A stretch of DNA of 64,000 nt from Phenylobacterium sp. Root700 (GCF_001429025.1 NZ_LMHT01000011.1:144872-208871), one strand, 5' to 3'. Numbered from the stretch's first letter, positions 8,497 through 17,819 are shown. Numbers and translations: made by a program. Notes: generated by a model from the letters alone, not told the origin.

Positions 8497-9333
8497 ATGG
8501 CCGTGAATTTGCCCACCGAACTGCTGCGGAGTTTCGCCGCGATCGTGGACTCCGGCTCGATGCTGCGGGCGACCGAGCGGGTGTTCGTCACCCAGTCGGC
8601 GCTCAGCCTGCAGATGAAGCGGCTGGAGGAGACGGTGCAGGCGCCGCTGTTCCACCGCGACGGCCGCAGGCTGGTGCTGACCCCGATGGGCCAGAGCCTG
8701 CTCACCTTCGCGCGCGAGATGCTGGCGACCAACGACCGGGCGGTGGCGGCCCTGACCGGCGACGCCCTGGCCGGGCCTGCGCGGGTCGGCCTGGTGCAGG
8801 ACTTCGCCGAAACCCTGCTCTCAGGCGTCCTGTCGCAGTTCGTGCAGCTCAATCCCGACGTCCAATTGCAGGTGCGGGTCGGCGGCTCGCAGGAGCTGCT
8901 GGAGCTGCTGAAATCGGACCGCCTCGACGTCGTGCTCTGCATGGGGGCGGGCGATGACGCCGCCGCCATCCGGGTCGCGCCGACCGTCTGGCTGGGCGAC
9001 GAGGCGCTGCTGGACGACGACGTGCTGCCGCTCGCCATTCTGGAGGAGCCCTGCCGTTTCCGCGACGCCGCCCTGGCGGCGTTGAAGGCGGCCGGGCGCC
9101 CCTATCGCGTGGTGCTGGAGACGCCCAGCCTTTCGGTGCTGCGCGCGGCGGTCAACGCCGGGCTTGGCGTCAGCTGCAGGACGCAGATGTTTTCGGGTCG
9201 CCTGATCGCCGGCGCGGAGACCTCGCTGCCGGCCCTGCCGAGCGTCGCCTATGTCAGCCACACCCGCGCCAACCCGCACTCGACCATCACCCACCTCGCC
9301 GACCTCATGCACGCGGCGGTGCTGGACCAATGA
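8497..9333 (+). CDS. LysR-family transcriptional regulator
   Basis: 278-residue LysR regulator. The N-terminal winged helix-turn-helix reads [19 protein letters not shown] then [13 protein letters not shown], followed by a periplasmic-binding-protein-like effector domain ([28 protein letters not shown]). The start [10 protein letters not shown] at 8497 matches the family N-terminus; the frame is open upstream but that part overlaps the permease on the other strand. Divergent arrangement makes it the probable regulator of the sulfonate-type operon, responding to sulfur status or the substrate. The stop overlaps the next gene by 4 bp (ATGA). Confidence 0.9.
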   Translation: MAVNLPTELLRSFAAIVDSGSMLRATERVFVTQSALSLQMKRLEETVQAPLFHRDGRRLVLTPMGQSLLTFAREMLATNDRAVAALTGDALAGPARVGLVQDFAETLLSGVLSQFVQLNPDVQLQVRVGGSQELLELLKSDRLDVVLCMGAGDDAAAIRVAPTVWLGDEALLDDDVLPLAILEEPCRFRDAALAALKAAGRPYRVVLETPSLSVLRAAVNAGLGVSCRTQMFSGRLIAGAETSLPALPSVAYVSHTRANPHSTITHLADLMHAAVLDQ

Positions 9334-9947
9334 ACGACCAAGCCGGAGCCCCAGTCATGACCGCGCCGCTGCCGGACCACGCCCTCGACCAGCTGTTCCG
9401 AGCCGCGCGGACCGCCAACGCATGGACGCCCAGGCCGGTGTCACAGGCGGTGCTGCGCGACCTCTACGAGCTGGCCAAGTGGGGACCGACCTCGGCCAAT
9501 GTCTGCCCAGCGCGGTTCGTGTTCCTGACCACACCGCAGGCCAAGGCGCGGCTGTCGCCGCACCTCTCCAGCGCCAATCGCGCCAAGACCCTGGATGCGC
9601 CGGTCACCGCGATCATCGCCTACGACCTGGACTTCGCCGAGCGGACGCCCGAGCTCTTCCCGCACAATCCCGGCGCCAAGGCCTGGTTCGCCGATCCGGA
9701 GGTGGCGGCGGTCACTGCGATCCGTAACGGCACCCTCCAGGGCGCCTATCTGATGCTGGCGGCTCGGGCGCTGGGCCTGGATTGCGGGCCGATGTCGGGC
9801 TTCGATCACGCCGCCGTCGACGCCGAATTCTTCGCGGGCCGGCGCCTTGCGACAAACTTCATCTGCAATCTGGGCTACGCCTCGCAGGCCGACCTGTTTC
9901 CGAGGCTGCCGCGTCTCGCCTTCGACGACGCCTGCGAGCTGCTCTGA
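9330..9947 (+). CDS. RutE/HadB-family nitroreductase (malonic semialdehyde reductase-like)
   Basis: 205-residue FMN-dependent reductase. Strong RutE-family landmarks are [20 protein letters not shown] (about 50-70), [29 protein letters not shown], the C-terminal [19 protein letters not shown] and the end [13 protein letters not shown]. RutE reduces malonic semialdehyde to 3-hydroxypropionate in E. coli pyrimidine breakdown, but no other rut genes are here. The start at 9330 overlaps the LysR stop by 4 bp, so the two are co-transcribed; an alternative start is the Met at 9357. Its job in this locus may be general aldehyde, quinone or flavin reduction. Confidence 0.85.
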   Translation: MNDQAGAPVMTAPLPDHALDQLFRAARTANAWTPRPVSQAVLRDLYELAKWGPTSANVCPARFVFLTTPQAKARLSPHLSSANRAKTLDAPVTAIIAYDLDFAERTPELFPHNPGAKAWFADPEVAAVTAIRNGTLQGAYLMLAARALGLDCGPMSGFDHAAVDAEFFAGRRLATNFICNLGYASQADLFPRLPRLAFDDACELL

Positions 9948-10085
9948 CGGGCGGCCTGTTCCGTCGACGAGGGAAACCGCCGCCGCTGCTCCCGGGCGAC
10001 ATTGGCGTGAGAAGGAAGCCCTAGGCGGCTGATCTGGTGTGACCGATACGTGATCACGCCGGGGCTTGGCGTCTGGGCGATATAA

Positions 10086-10102
10086 TGACACGAATAGTGT
10101 CA
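10086..10102. promoter_or_regulatory. 17-bp palindromic operator upstream of the sulfatase
   Basis: TGACACGAATAGTGTCA has perfect 6-bp arms around a 5-base spacer. It overlaps a TATAAT-like hexamer at 10081-10086 and ends 20 bp before the sulfatase ATG, an ideal repressor position. A second copy, 15 of 17 bases identical after reverse complementing, lies at 12762-12778. A TetR gene at 13982 is the obvious candidate binder. Confidence 0.65.
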
Positions 10103-10122
10103 ATATAAGTCGGGAGGCGACG

Positions 10123-11802
10123 ATGAGGCGATGGGCAGGGGTGGGCGCTGTTGTGCTCGTATCGGCGGCCGCCTTGAGTCTGGCGGCCGCGAACAAGACC
10201 ACCGTCCTGTCGCTGATCGCCAGGGCCCGCATGCCGCATGTAGAGCCGAACCGGCCGGTGACCTGGGCCCAGGGACCGCAGGCGGCCCCGGCCGGTGCGC
10301 GGCCGCCCAACGTGGTGTTCATCCTGGCCGACGACCTTGGCTACAACGACATCACCTTCAACGGCGGCGGGGTGGCGAACGGCGCCGTGCCGACCCCGAA
10401 CATCGATTCCATCGGCAAGACCGGGGTGGCCTTCGCCAACGGCTATGCGGGCAACGCGACCTGCGCGCCCTCGCGCGCGGCGATCATGACCGGTCGCTAC
10501 GCCACGCGCTTTGGTTTTGAGTTCACCCCCGCGCCGGTGGCGTTCGCGCGGATGGTGGGGACCGAGGCCGAGCCCGGCGCGCTGGTCAAACCGAAGTTCT
10601 TCCCCGACCGGGTCAAGGACATGCCGGCCGGCAGCGCGACGCGCTCGCCCTCGGCGGTCAACGAGCTGAGCGTCCCAGCCAGCGAGATCACCATCGCCGA
10701 GGTCCTCAAGACTCGCGGCTACCACACCATCCATCTCGGCAAGTGGCACCTGGGCGGCAAGGCCGGTTCGCGGCCGGAGGACCAGGGTTTCGACGAGAGC
10801 CTGGGCTTCATCGCCGGCGGCTCGATGTACCTGCCGGCCAAGGACCCGGGCGTCGTCAACTCCAAGCAGTCCTGGGACGCGATCGACCGCTTCCTGTGGC
10901 CGAACCTGCCCTATGCGGTGCAGTACAACGGCGCGGCGCTGTTCAAGCCGAAAGGCTACATGACCGACTATCTGGCTGACGAGGCGGTCAAGGCGATCAA
11001 GGCCAACAAGAGCCGTCCGTTCTTCCTCTATTTCGCCCCGAACGCGATCCACACGCCGTTGCAGGCCAAGCGGGAGGACTACGACGCCCTGCCGCAGATC
11101 AAGGATCACCGCCTGCGGGTCTATGGCGCCATGGCCCGCAACCTCGATCACAATGTGGGGCGCATCCTTCAAGCGCTGAAGGACGAGGGGCTGGACGACA
11201 ACACCCTGGTGATCTTCACCAGCGACAACGGCGGCGCCGGCTATGTCGGTCTGCCCGACGTGAACAAGCCCTATCGCGGCTTCAAGTCGACCTTCTTCGA
11301 AGGCGGCATCCACTCGCCGTTCTTCATGCGCTGGCCCGGCGTGATCCCGGCGGGATCGAGTTACGCCTATCCGGTCGGCCACATCGACATCTTCGCGACC
11401 GCGGCCGCGGCCGCGGGGGCGCCGATGCCGACCGACCGCACGATCGACGGGGTCGACCTGTTGCCGCACCTGCAAGGCAAACTCGCCGGGCGGCCTCACC
11501 AGACGCTGTTCTGGCGCTCGGGTCAGTACAAGGCGGTGCTGGACGGCGACTGGAAGCTGCAGGTGAGCGGCGCGCGCGACAAGGTCTGGCTCTACGACCT
11601 GGCCAATGATCCGAATGAGCAACGCGACCTGTCGCTCGCCCAGCCTCAGAAGGTGAAGGCCATGATGGCGCTGATCGCCGCCCAGGACGCACAAAGCGCC
11701 AAGCCGATCTGGCCCTCGCTGCTGCAAGGCGCCGTCCTGATCGACAAGCCCGGCGGCGTTCCCCAGAAGGCCGGCGACGAATACATCCTCTGGGACAACT
11801 AA
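10123..11802 (+). CDS. Exported type I sulfatase (arylsulfatase-like)
   Basis: 559-residue sulfatase hydrolysing a sulfate ester in the periplasm. The formylglycine motif CAPSR starts at Cys114 and is followed by AAIMTGRYATRFG; the calcium-binding Asp pair is in ILADDLGYND (about 70-71), and further metal/active-site parts are GKWHLGG and FTSDNGGAGY. The N-terminus is a signal peptide or anchor (MRRWAGVGAVVLVSAAALSLAAA). Start at 10123 is supported by GGGAGG at 10112-10117; a longer in-frame start is unlikely because it would cover the palindromic operator. Cys-type sulfatases need an anaerobic or FGE maturase, and none is visible here. It converges on a haloalkane dehalogenase-like gene 10 bp downstream. 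Confidence 0.93.
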   Translation: MRRWAGVGAVVLVSAAALSLAAANKTTVLSLIARARMPHVEPNRPVTWAQGPQAAPAGARPPNVVFILADDLGYNDITFNGGGVANGAVPTPNIDSIGKTGVAFANGYAGNATCAPSRAAIMTGRYATRFGFEFTPAPVAFARMVGTEAEPGALVKPKFFPDRVKDMPAGSATRSPSAVNELSVPASEITIAEVLKTRGYHTIHLGKWHLGGKAGSRPEDQGFDESLGFIAGGSMYLPAKDPGVVNSKQSWDAIDRFLWPNLPYAVQYNGAALFKPKGYMTDYLADEAVKAIKANKSRPFFLYFAPNAIHTPLQAKREDYDALPQIKDHRLRVYGAMARNLDHNVGRILQALKDEGLDDNTLVIFTSDNGGAGYVGLPDVNKPYRGFKSTFFEGGIHSPFFMRWPGVIPAGSSYAYPVGHIDIFATAAAAAGAPMPTDRTIDGVDLLPHLQGKLAGRPHQTLFWRSGQYKAVLDGDWKLQVSGARDKVWLYDLANDPNEQRDLSLAQPQKVKAMMALIAAQDAQSAKPIWPSLLQGAVLIDKPGGVPQKAGDEYILWDN

Positions 11803-11812
11803 GGCGCGCGCC

Positions 11813-12715
11813 TCAAGGGCGGCGGCTGATGAGGCCGTCGATGACGGCGACGATGTCGTCGGGGCAGTCTTCCTGCAGGAAATGGCCGCCCTTCAGGGTG
11901 ACGTGCGGCTGGCCCTTGGCGCCGGGCATCCGCGCCTGGAACATCGCATCGCCCCCGTGGGTCACCGGGTCGGCGTCGCTGAAGGCGGTGACGACCGGCC
12001 GCTCGAAGCGCTCCAGCACCTTCCAGGCCTCCAGGTTCTGCGCCACCGAGGCGTGCTCGGGGGTGACCGGCACCAGGGCGGGGAACTGCCGCGCGCCTTC
12101 CTTGTAGGTCTCGTCGGGGAAGGGCGCGTCATAGGCGGCGACCTCCTCGGGCGTGAGGTTCCGCGCCGCGCCGCCGTTGACGATCATGCCGATCGGCATC
12201 AGCGGGACGGCCTGGCTGAAGGTCAGCCAGGCCTTGAAGCCCTCGGTCATGCCCGAGCCGGCGGGCAGGCCGGTGTTGGCGACGACGATCCCGGCGAAGC
12301 GCTCAGGGAAGGCGGCGACCAGGCGAAGGCCGATCAGCCCGCCCCAGTCCTGGCAGAACAGCGTCAGGCCCGAGAGGTCGAGGGCGGTCAGCCACCGGCT
12401 CATCCAGGCGACGTGCCGCTCATAGGTGTAGTCGGCCCGGCTGGCGGGCTTGTCGGAGCGTCCAAAGCCGATGAGGTCGGGACCGATCACCCGGCGGCCC
12501 TTGGCGACCAGGCCGGCGATCACGTTCCGGTAGAGATAGGCCCAGGACGGCTCGCCGTGCATCAGCAGCACCGGGGCGCCGTCGCGCGGCCCTTCGTCGA
12601 CATAGTGCAGCCGCAGGGGCGGGCCGTCCGGGTTCTCTATCTCCAGATAATGCGGGGCGTAGGGCCAGCCCTCCAAGCCCGAGAAGCGGTCGTCCGGAGT
12701 CCTCAGAACCTGCAT
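11813..12715 (-). CDS. Haloalkane dehalogenase-like alpha/beta hydrolase (subfamily I)
   Basis: 300-residue alpha/beta hydrolase. The layout matches haloalkane dehalogenase subfamily I (DhlA-like): Glu55 in HGEPSW, nucleophile Asp123 with halide-binding Trp124 in CQDWGG, a plausible second halide Trp at 163, catalytic acid near 247-249 (FSDADP) and His278 (GGHFLQED). The family hydrolyses C-halogen bonds or, in near relatives, epoxides and esters. The start is at 12715, divergent from the metallo-hydrolase, with the shared 17-bp palindrome between them. Halogenated substrate use is an inference from residue conservation. Confidence 0.87.
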   Translation of the reverse strand: MQVLRTPDDRFSGLEGWPYAPHYLEIENPDGPPLRLHYVDEGPRDGAPVLLMHGEPSWAYLYRNVIAGLVAKGRRVIGPDLIGFGRSDKPASRADYTYERHVAWMSRWLTALDLSGLTLFCQDWGGLIGLRLVAAFPERFAGIVVANTGLPAGSGMTEGFKAWLTFSQAVPLMPIGMIVNGGAARNLTPEEVAAYDAPFPDETYKEGARQFPALVPVTPEHASVAQNLEAWKVLERFERPVVTAFSDADPVTHGGDAMFQARMPGAKGQPHVTLKGGHFLQEDCPDDIVAVIDGLISRRP

Positions 12716-12761
12716 CGCATCTCCTCGCGCGCACTCGGCGCTGGCGAACCTTCGAAACTAA

Positions 12762-12778
12762 TGACATTATGCGTGTCA
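12762..12778. promoter_or_regulatory. 17-bp palindromic operator between hydrolase and metallo-hydrolase genes
   Basis: TGACATTATGCGTGTCA has 5-bp arms with a 7-base centre; its reverse complement matches the palindrome at 10086-10102 at 15 of 17 positions. It lies in the 103-bp divergent gap between the dehalogenase-like gene (start 12715) and the MBL gene (start 12819), so one site could control both directions. Confidence 0.65.
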
Positions 12779-12818
12779 CTATATTCCGAGCCGGTCAAGC
12801 CGGCCATGGGGGAGCGCT

Positions 12819-13913
12819 ATGTCTCGAGGGTGGAAAGCCGGACTTGTGGTCGTGGCGGTGCTCGCGCTGGTCTCGGCCGCGGTGTGGACGATGCGTGGGG
12901 CTGTCGCGATGGCGGCGATGGAGAAGATCTATGCGCGGGCGATGGCGCCTGACCCGTTCAGCGATCTGCCGGACGGCCTGCATGTCGGCCTGTGCGGATC
13001 AGGCTCGCCTATGCCTGACCCGGCCCGGGCCGGTCCTTGCACGGTGGTGCTGGCGGGACGGCAGCTGTTCGTGGTCGACGCCGGCGCCGGCGGGACCAAG
13101 AATCTCAGCCTGATGAACCTGCCGCCGGGCAAGGTGGATGCGATCTTCCTGACCCATCTGCACTCCGACCATATCGACGGTCTGGGCGAACTGATGCTGC
13201 AGCGTTGGGCTGGGGGCGGCCGCGCCTCGCCGGTGCCGGTCTACGGGCCGACCGGGGTCGAGACGGTGGTGGCCGGCTTCCAGGACGCCTATCGCCTCGA
13301 TCGCGGATACCGCGTCGCCCACCACGGCGAGAAGGTCACCCCGCCCAGCGGTTTCGGCGGCCTGCCGCGTTCGTTCAACCCGCCGAGAAACGCCCCTGAC
13401 GTGGTGCTGATCGATACGCCGGACCTGAAGGTCACGTCCTTCCCGGTGCATCATTCGCCGGTCGAACCGGCGGTCGGCTACAAGTTTGTCTACAAGGGGC
13501 GCAGCGCGGTGATCAGCGGCGACACCACCGCCTCCGAGCGCGTCGAGGCGGCGTCCAAGGGCGTCGATCTGCTGGTGCACGAAGGCCAGTCGACGGCGCT
13601 GGTGGCGATGCAGCACAAGGCCGCGATGGCCGCTGGCCGCCAGAACCTGGTGGCGATCACTCACGACATCCTCTCCTATCACACGCCGCCCGAGGACGCG
13701 GCGCGGTTGGCGGAGCGGGCCGGCGCGCGCTACCTGCTGTTCACCCACATCATTCCGCCCCTGCCGATGCGGGCGCTGGAGGGGCCGTTCCTGGGCGACG
13801 CGCGGGCGCTGTTCTCCGGCGAGATCCGGGTCGGTCATGATGGCGACCTGATCAGCCTGCCGGCTGGCGGCAAGGAAATCCGCCGTATCGATCGTCTCGC
13901 TATCTTCCAGTGA
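12819..13913 (+). CDS. Exported metallo-beta-lactamase-fold hydrolase
   Basis: 364-residue MBL-fold enzyme with an N-terminal membrane/signal segment (about residues 7-25). The zinc motif HLHSDH is at H113, H115, D117, H118; later ligands are HHSPVEP, the Asp of ISGDTTASE and a C-terminal LLFTHI. This layout resembles RNase Z-like/AtsA-type hydrolases, which include alkylsulfatase-like and arylsulfatase activities, so a second route to ester cleavage next to the sulfatase is possible. Divergent from the dehalogenase-like gene and 68 bp upstream of the TetR gene on the same strand. Substrate unknown. Confidence 0.87.
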   Translation: MSRGWKAGLVVVAVLALVSAAVWTMRGAVAMAAMEKIYARAMAPDPFSDLPDGLHVGLCGSGSPMPDPARAGPCTVVLAGRQLFVVDAGAGGTKNLSLMNLPPGKVDAIFLTHLHSDHIDGLGELMLQRWAGGGRASPVPVYGPTGVETVVAGFQDAYRLDRGYRVAHHGEKVTPPSGFGGLPRSFNPPRNAPDVVLIDTPDLKVTSFPVHHSPVEPAVGYKFVYKGRSAVISGDTTASERVEAASKGVDLLVHEGQSTALVAMQHKAAMAAGRQNLVAITHDILSYHTPPEDAARLAERAGARYLLFTHIIPPLPMRALEGPFLGDARALFSGEIRVGHDGDLISLPAGGKEIRRIDRLAIFQ

Positions 13914-13981
13914 CGGCGCGGCTGGAGCTTGAACGCGCCAGGCCCTAAGTCATGGACCAGACCTAGGGTAGGCGAGGTGGC

Positions 13982-14590
13982 GTGAGCCGGGCGATCCAAC
14001 CGAACGAAGCGGCGGGCGAGGCTGGGCCAGGACAGGACGGCCGTCGCCGGCGGGGCCAGGACAACCGCGCCCGTATCGTCGCGGCCATGCTCGAGATCAT
14101 CCATGGCGGCGAGCTCTCGCCCGGCGCCGAGCAGGTGGCCCAGCGCGCCGACGTGGCGCTGCGCACCGTGTTCCGGCACTTCAGCGACATGGACAGCCTC
14201 TATCGGGAGATGTCCGAGGTCATCGAGGCCGAGATGCGCACGATGATGGAGCAGCCGTTCAAGGCGTCGGACTGGCGGGGGCGGGTGATCGAACTGGTCG
14301 CGCGGCGCGGGGCGGTGTTCGAGAAGATCGGCCCCTACAAACGGGCCTCCGACGCCCTGCAGCACCGCTCGCGGTTCCTGCAGACCGACAATGCGCGGCT
14401 GGTCGTCATCCTGCGCGAGATCCTCAAACGCGAATTGCCGCCGCAGGTGGCCGGCGACCCGTTGCGGCTCGAAAGCCTCGACCTGCTGCTGAGCTGGGAG
14501 AGCTGGGCGCGGCTTCGGCGGGAGCAGGGCCTGGCTCCAGACCAGGCGCGCGAGGTGCTCGAAGCAGCGGTGGAGCGGCTGCTGGCCTGA
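13982..14590 (+). CDS. TetR-family transcriptional regulator
   Basis: 202-residue TetR repressor with GTG start. The N-terminal helix-turn-helix is RRGQDNRARIVAAMLEIIHG then AEQVAQRADVALRTVFRHFS, with a variable all-helical ligand domain after about residue 75. It closes the sulfatase/dehalogenase/MBL group, and two copies of a 17-bp palindrome at that group's promoters are good candidate operators. No copy of the palindrome was seen directly before the tetR gene itself, so autoregulation is not indicated. Confidence 0.9.
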   Translation: MSRAIQPNEAAGEAGPGQDGRRRRGQDNRARIVAAMLEIIHGGELSPGAEQVAQRADVALRTVFRHFSDMDSLYREMSEVIEAEMRTMMEQPFKASDWRGRVIELVARRGAVFEKIGPYKRASDALQHRSRFLQTDNARLVVILREILKRELPPQVAGDPLRLESLDLLLSWESWARLRREQGLAPDQAREVLEAAVERLLA

Positions 14591-14709
14591 ACGGCGCGGT
14601 GCTCCCCGAACACCGGGCGGGTGCGTCCTTGGCACATTCCGCCCAGGCCGCTGCGATAGTAGCGGTGGGCTCACGAACCGACGACGGTCCGAGGCCTTGG
14701 GTAGGTGGA

Positions 14710-15099
14710 ATGAAGCTTGAATACGCAGACGTCGCCAAGGGCGCGGCGATCGTGGCCCTGTTGGCTGGGGCGGCTCTCTCCAGTCCGGCGATGGCCCAGA
14801 GCGCCACGGGTGAAGCCCTCTACAAGCAGCGGTGCATGATGTGTCACACCCACACGCCCGATGGGCGCAACGGCGTGGGGCCAGGGCTCTACGGCGTGAG
14901 CGGCCGAGCCGCGGCGTCGACGCCGGGGTTTTCCTATTCGCCGGCGCTCAAGGCCTCGAAGCTGGTCTGGACGCCGCAGACGCTCGATCAGTTTCTCATC
15001 GCCCCAAGCAAGATGGTTCCAGGGACGCGAATGGTCATCTCGGTCCCTGACGCCAAGCAACGGCAAGAGATCGTCGGCTACCTGGCGAGCAGCAAGTAG
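14710..15099 (+). CDS. Class I c-type cytochrome
   Basis: 129-residue periplasmic cytochrome c. A signal peptide ends PAMAQS at about residue 31; the heme site is C42-M-M-C45-H46, and an axial Met is in VPGTRM. Size and fold fit a small class I electron carrier. It is 116 bp upstream of an exported molybdenum hydroxylase pair, for which a cytochrome c is the usual electron acceptor. Start at 14710 is chosen because it opens the signal peptide; the longer frame adds non-signal sequence. Confidence 0.9.
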   Translation: MKLEYADVAKGAAIVALLAGAALSSPAMAQSATGEALYKQRCMMCHTHTPDGRNGVGPGLYGVSGRAAASTPGFSYSPALKASKLVWTPQTLDQFLIAPSKMVPGTRMVISVPDAKQRQEIVGYLASSK

Positions 15100-15215
15100 A
15101 TCTCCCGGGGGCTCGGCCCTGAGATCGGTGCTCCCCAGGCACCGGGGCCGACGGTGATGGCATCTCCCGACCACTTGGCGCCCGTGCCACCGTCGGTGGA
15201 GTCTGAGGGGAAGCC

Positions 15216-15671
15216 ATGGCCTATCGCATTCATGTCAACGGCGTGGCCCGGTCGGTGGAGGCTCCGGCCGACATGCCGGTCCTGTGGGTCTTGCGAGACC
15301 TGATGGACCTCACCGGCACGAAGTTCGGGTGCGGAGTCGCCCAATGCGGGGCGTGCACCGTGCTGCTGGATGGAGAGCCGATCAGGTCTTGCGTCACGCC
15401 GATCGGATCGGTCGGCGCGGGCAAGATCACCACCATCGAGGCGATTGATAAGAACCCGGTCGGCGCCAAGGTTCAGGCCGCGTGGCTCGACATTGACGTC
15501 GTCCAGTGCGGCTACTGCCAGAGCGGGCAGGTGCTGGCCGCCACCGCGCTGCTGACCGCCAACAAACACCCCACCGACGCCGATATCGATGAGGCCATGA
15601 GCGGCAACATCTGTCGCTGCGGAACCTATCCCCGTATCCGCGCCGCGATCCACAAGGCTGCGGGCAGCTAG
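15216..15671 (+). CDS. (2Fe-2S) subunit of an isoquinoline 1-oxidoreductase-type molybdenum hydroxylase
   Basis: 151-residue iron-sulfur subunit. The plant-type cluster ligands are C39, C44, C47 and C59; the second cluster uses C98 and C101 (CGYC) and C133 and C135 (CRC). It passes electrons from the molybdopterin subunit toward cytochrome. GGGGAAG precedes the ATG. The next gene follows after 9 bp. No FAD subunit is encoded, which is the hallmark of the IorAB-type two-subunit enzymes. The natural substrate (aldehyde or N-heterocycle) is unknown. Confidence 0.93.
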   Translation: MAYRIHVNGVARSVEAPADMPVLWVLRDLMDLTGTKFGCGVAQCGACTVLLDGEPIRSCVTPIGSVGAGKITTIEAIDKNPVGAKVQAAWLDIDVVQCGYCQSGQVLAATALLTANKHPTDADIDEAMSGNICRCGTYPRIRAAIHKAAGS

Positions 15672-15680
15672 GAGCCGACG

Positions 15681-17819
15681 ATGGTCGCGACAACATCCCC
15701 AAGCCGGCGCACGTTCCTCACCGCGAGCCTCGCGGCCGGGGGCGGGCTGCTGGTCGGTTTCCAGGTCCTGCCGAAGCCCGCGCGGGCGGCGGCGGCGGCC
15801 TCCACCGCGTTCTCACCCAACGCGTTCGTGCGCATCGGCGCCGACGGCAAGGTGACGGTGGTCCTGCCCAAGACCGAGATGGGGCAGGGGGTCTACACCG
15901 CCATCCCCATGATGCTGGCCGAAGAGCTTGAGGTGGATCTGGCGACGGTCACCATCGAGATTCCGCCGGGAGAGCCGGGCCGGTTCGGCAAGCTGGGGCA
16001 GGAGACCGGCGGCTCGACATCGGTGCGGGAAACCTGGGAGCCGGTTCGAAACGCCGGCGCCGCGGCGCGGATGATGCTGATCGCCGCGGCCGCCCAGAAG
16101 TGGGGCGTCGCGGTGGAGAGCTGTTCGGCGCAGGCCGGCCAGGTGGTCCACGGGACGAGCGGACGCAAGGCCGCCTACGGGACGTTGGTCGCGGCGGCGG
16201 CGCTGCTGCCCGTGCCGGCGAAACCGCAGCTCAAGGACGCGGCGACCTACCGCCTGATCGGCAAGCCGACGCGCCGCCTTGATGCGTCGGCCAAGGTCAA
16301 TGGTTCTGCAGTCTACGGCATCGACGTGAAGATGCCTGGACTGAAGATCGCCACGCTCGCCGCCTCGCCGGTCCCCGGCGGCAAGCTGCGCGCCGTCAAC
16401 GAAGCCGCCGCCCTGGCCGTGCCCGGCGTAAGGCAGGTGGTCAGGTTGCCTGACGCCGTGGCCGTAGTCGCCGATCACACCTGGGCCGCCAAGCAGGGTC
16501 TGGCGGCCGCCGATCCGCAGTGGGACGACGGAGCCAATGCGAACCTCAACCAGGCCGGCATAGTCGCCGAGCTGCTGGCGGCCTCTCAGCGCGAGGGTGC
16601 GGAAGCCGGCAAGCAGGGCGACGTTGAGACCGCGATGCGCGGCGCGGCGCGGAAGGTGGAGGCGGTCTACGAACAGCCCTATCTGGCCCACGCGACGATG
16701 GAGCCCACCAACTGCACCGTGCACGTGCGCGCAGATAGCTGTGAGGTCTGGCTGGGAAGCCAGGTGCCCGACACCGCCAAGGGCGCCGCCGCCAAGGCCG
16801 CAGGCCTGCCGCCGGAGAAGGTGACGATCCATAACTTCCTGATGGGCGGGGGCTTTGGTCGGCGGCTGGAAGTCGACATGGTCGAGCGGGCCATCGCCAT
16901 CGGCAAGTCGGTCAACGGCCCGGTCAAGGTGATCTGGTCGCGCGAGGAGGACATCCAGCATGACCTCTTCCGGCCCTACTATGTCGACAGGATCGCAGCC
17001 GGCTTGGACCCTGCGGGGCAGCCCGTCGCCTGGACCCATCGGATCGCCGGATCGTCGATCATGGCCCGGCTTTATCCGAAATATTACAAGGGCGTAGACG
17101 CCGATGCTGTCGAGTCGGCGGTGACCACGCCCTATCGACTGCCGAACAATTTGGTGCAGTTCGTCCGCCAGGAAAGCCCGGTCACCACCAGCTGGTGGCG
17201 AGGTGTTGGTCCGCTGCGCAGCGTCTTCGTCGTCGAAAGCTTCATCGACGAACTGGCGGCGGCGGCCAAGGCCGATCCGGTGGCCTATCGTCTTGGCCTG
17301 GCGCAGGATGATCGAGCCAAGGCGGTGCTGTCGCTGGCGGCCGAAAAGGCCGGCTGGGCCCAGCCCCCGAAACCCGGGCGCTCGCGCGGCGTCTCGTTGC
17401 TCCACGCCTGGGACACCTACATGGCGCAGGTCATGGAGATCGAGATCGATCCGGACGGGCTGCCGGTGGTTCGCCGCGTGACCGTGGCGCTCGACTGCGG
17501 CCAGGTGATCAACCCGGACGGGGTGCGTGCGCAGGTGGAGGGCGGGGTGATTTTCGGGATCTCCGGCGCCCTGCACGGCGAAATCACCTTCGCCAACGGG
17601 CGTGTCGAGCAGTCGAACTTTCACGACTATCGCGTTCTGCGCATGTCCGAGGCCCCGCAGATTGAAACGCATATCATTCAGAGCACCGCCGCGCCTGGCG
17701 GGATGGGCGAACCCCCGACCGCCGGGGCCGGACCGGCCTTGGCCAACGCCGTCTTTGCGGCGACGGGCGTTCGGGTCCGCAAGCTGCCGATAGCTAAGGC
17801 TTTGAAGGTAAAGGCCTAG
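15681..17819 (+). CDS. Molybdopterin-binding subunit, isoquinoline 1-oxidoreductase beta-like
   Basis: 712-residue large subunit of the xanthine dehydrogenase family. A Tat signal (SRRTFLTASLAAGGG) sends the folded enzyme to the periplasm. Cofactor motifs include LPKTEMGQGVYTA near residue 60, GGGFGRRLEVD near 390 and the C-terminal GGMGEPPTAGAGPALANAVF with the catalytic Glu. AGGAG precedes the ATG. It probably hydroxylates an aldehyde or N-heteroaromatic, giving electrons to the cytochrome c upstream. No MobA/XdhC-type maturation gene is adjacent. Confidence 0.92.
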   Translation: MVATTSPSRRTFLTASLAAGGGLLVGFQVLPKPARAAAAASTAFSPNAFVRIGADGKVTVVLPKTEMGQGVYTAIPMMLAEELEVDLATVTIEIPPGEPGRFGKLGQETGGSTSVRETWEPVRNAGAAARMMLIAAAAQKWGVAVESCSAQAGQVVHGTSGRKAAYGTLVAAAALLPVPAKPQLKDAATYRLIGKPTRRLDASAKVNGSAVYGIDVKMPGLKIATLAASPVPGGKLRAVNEAAALAVPGVRQVVRLPDAVAVVADHTWAAKQGLAAADPQWDDGANANLNQAGIVAELLAASQREGAEAGKQGDVETAMRGAARKVEAVYEQPYLAHATMEPTNCTVHVRADSCEVWLGSQVPDTAKGAAAKAAGLPPEKVTIHNFLMGGGFGRRLEVDMVERAIAIGKSVNGPVKVIWSREEDIQHDLFRPYYVDRIAAGLDPAGQPVAWTHRIAGSSIMARLYPKYYKGVDADAVESAVTTPYRLPNNLVQFVRQESPVTTSWWRGVGPLRSVFVVESFIDELAAAAKADPVAYRLGLAQDDRAKAVLSLAAEKAGWAQPPKPGRSRGVSLLHAWDTYMAQVMEIEIDPDGLPVVRRVTVALDCGQVINPDGVRAQVEGGVIFGISGALHGEITFANGRVEQSNFHDYRVLRMSEAPQIETHIIQSTAAPGGMGEPPTAGAGPALANAVFAATGVRVRKLPIAKALKVKA

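Noticed and set aside
9330..9947. A rut pyrimidine-degradation operon
   Set aside because: Only a RutE-like gene is present; no rutA-D, F or G neighbours.
10054..11727. A 557-codon minus-strand open frame
   Set aside because: Antisense to the sulfatase, which carries an intact CxPSR site and a good ribosome binding site.
15813..17672. A 619-codon minus-strand open frame
   Set aside because: Antisense shadow of the molybdopterin subunit, His/Arg/Gly-rich without motifs.
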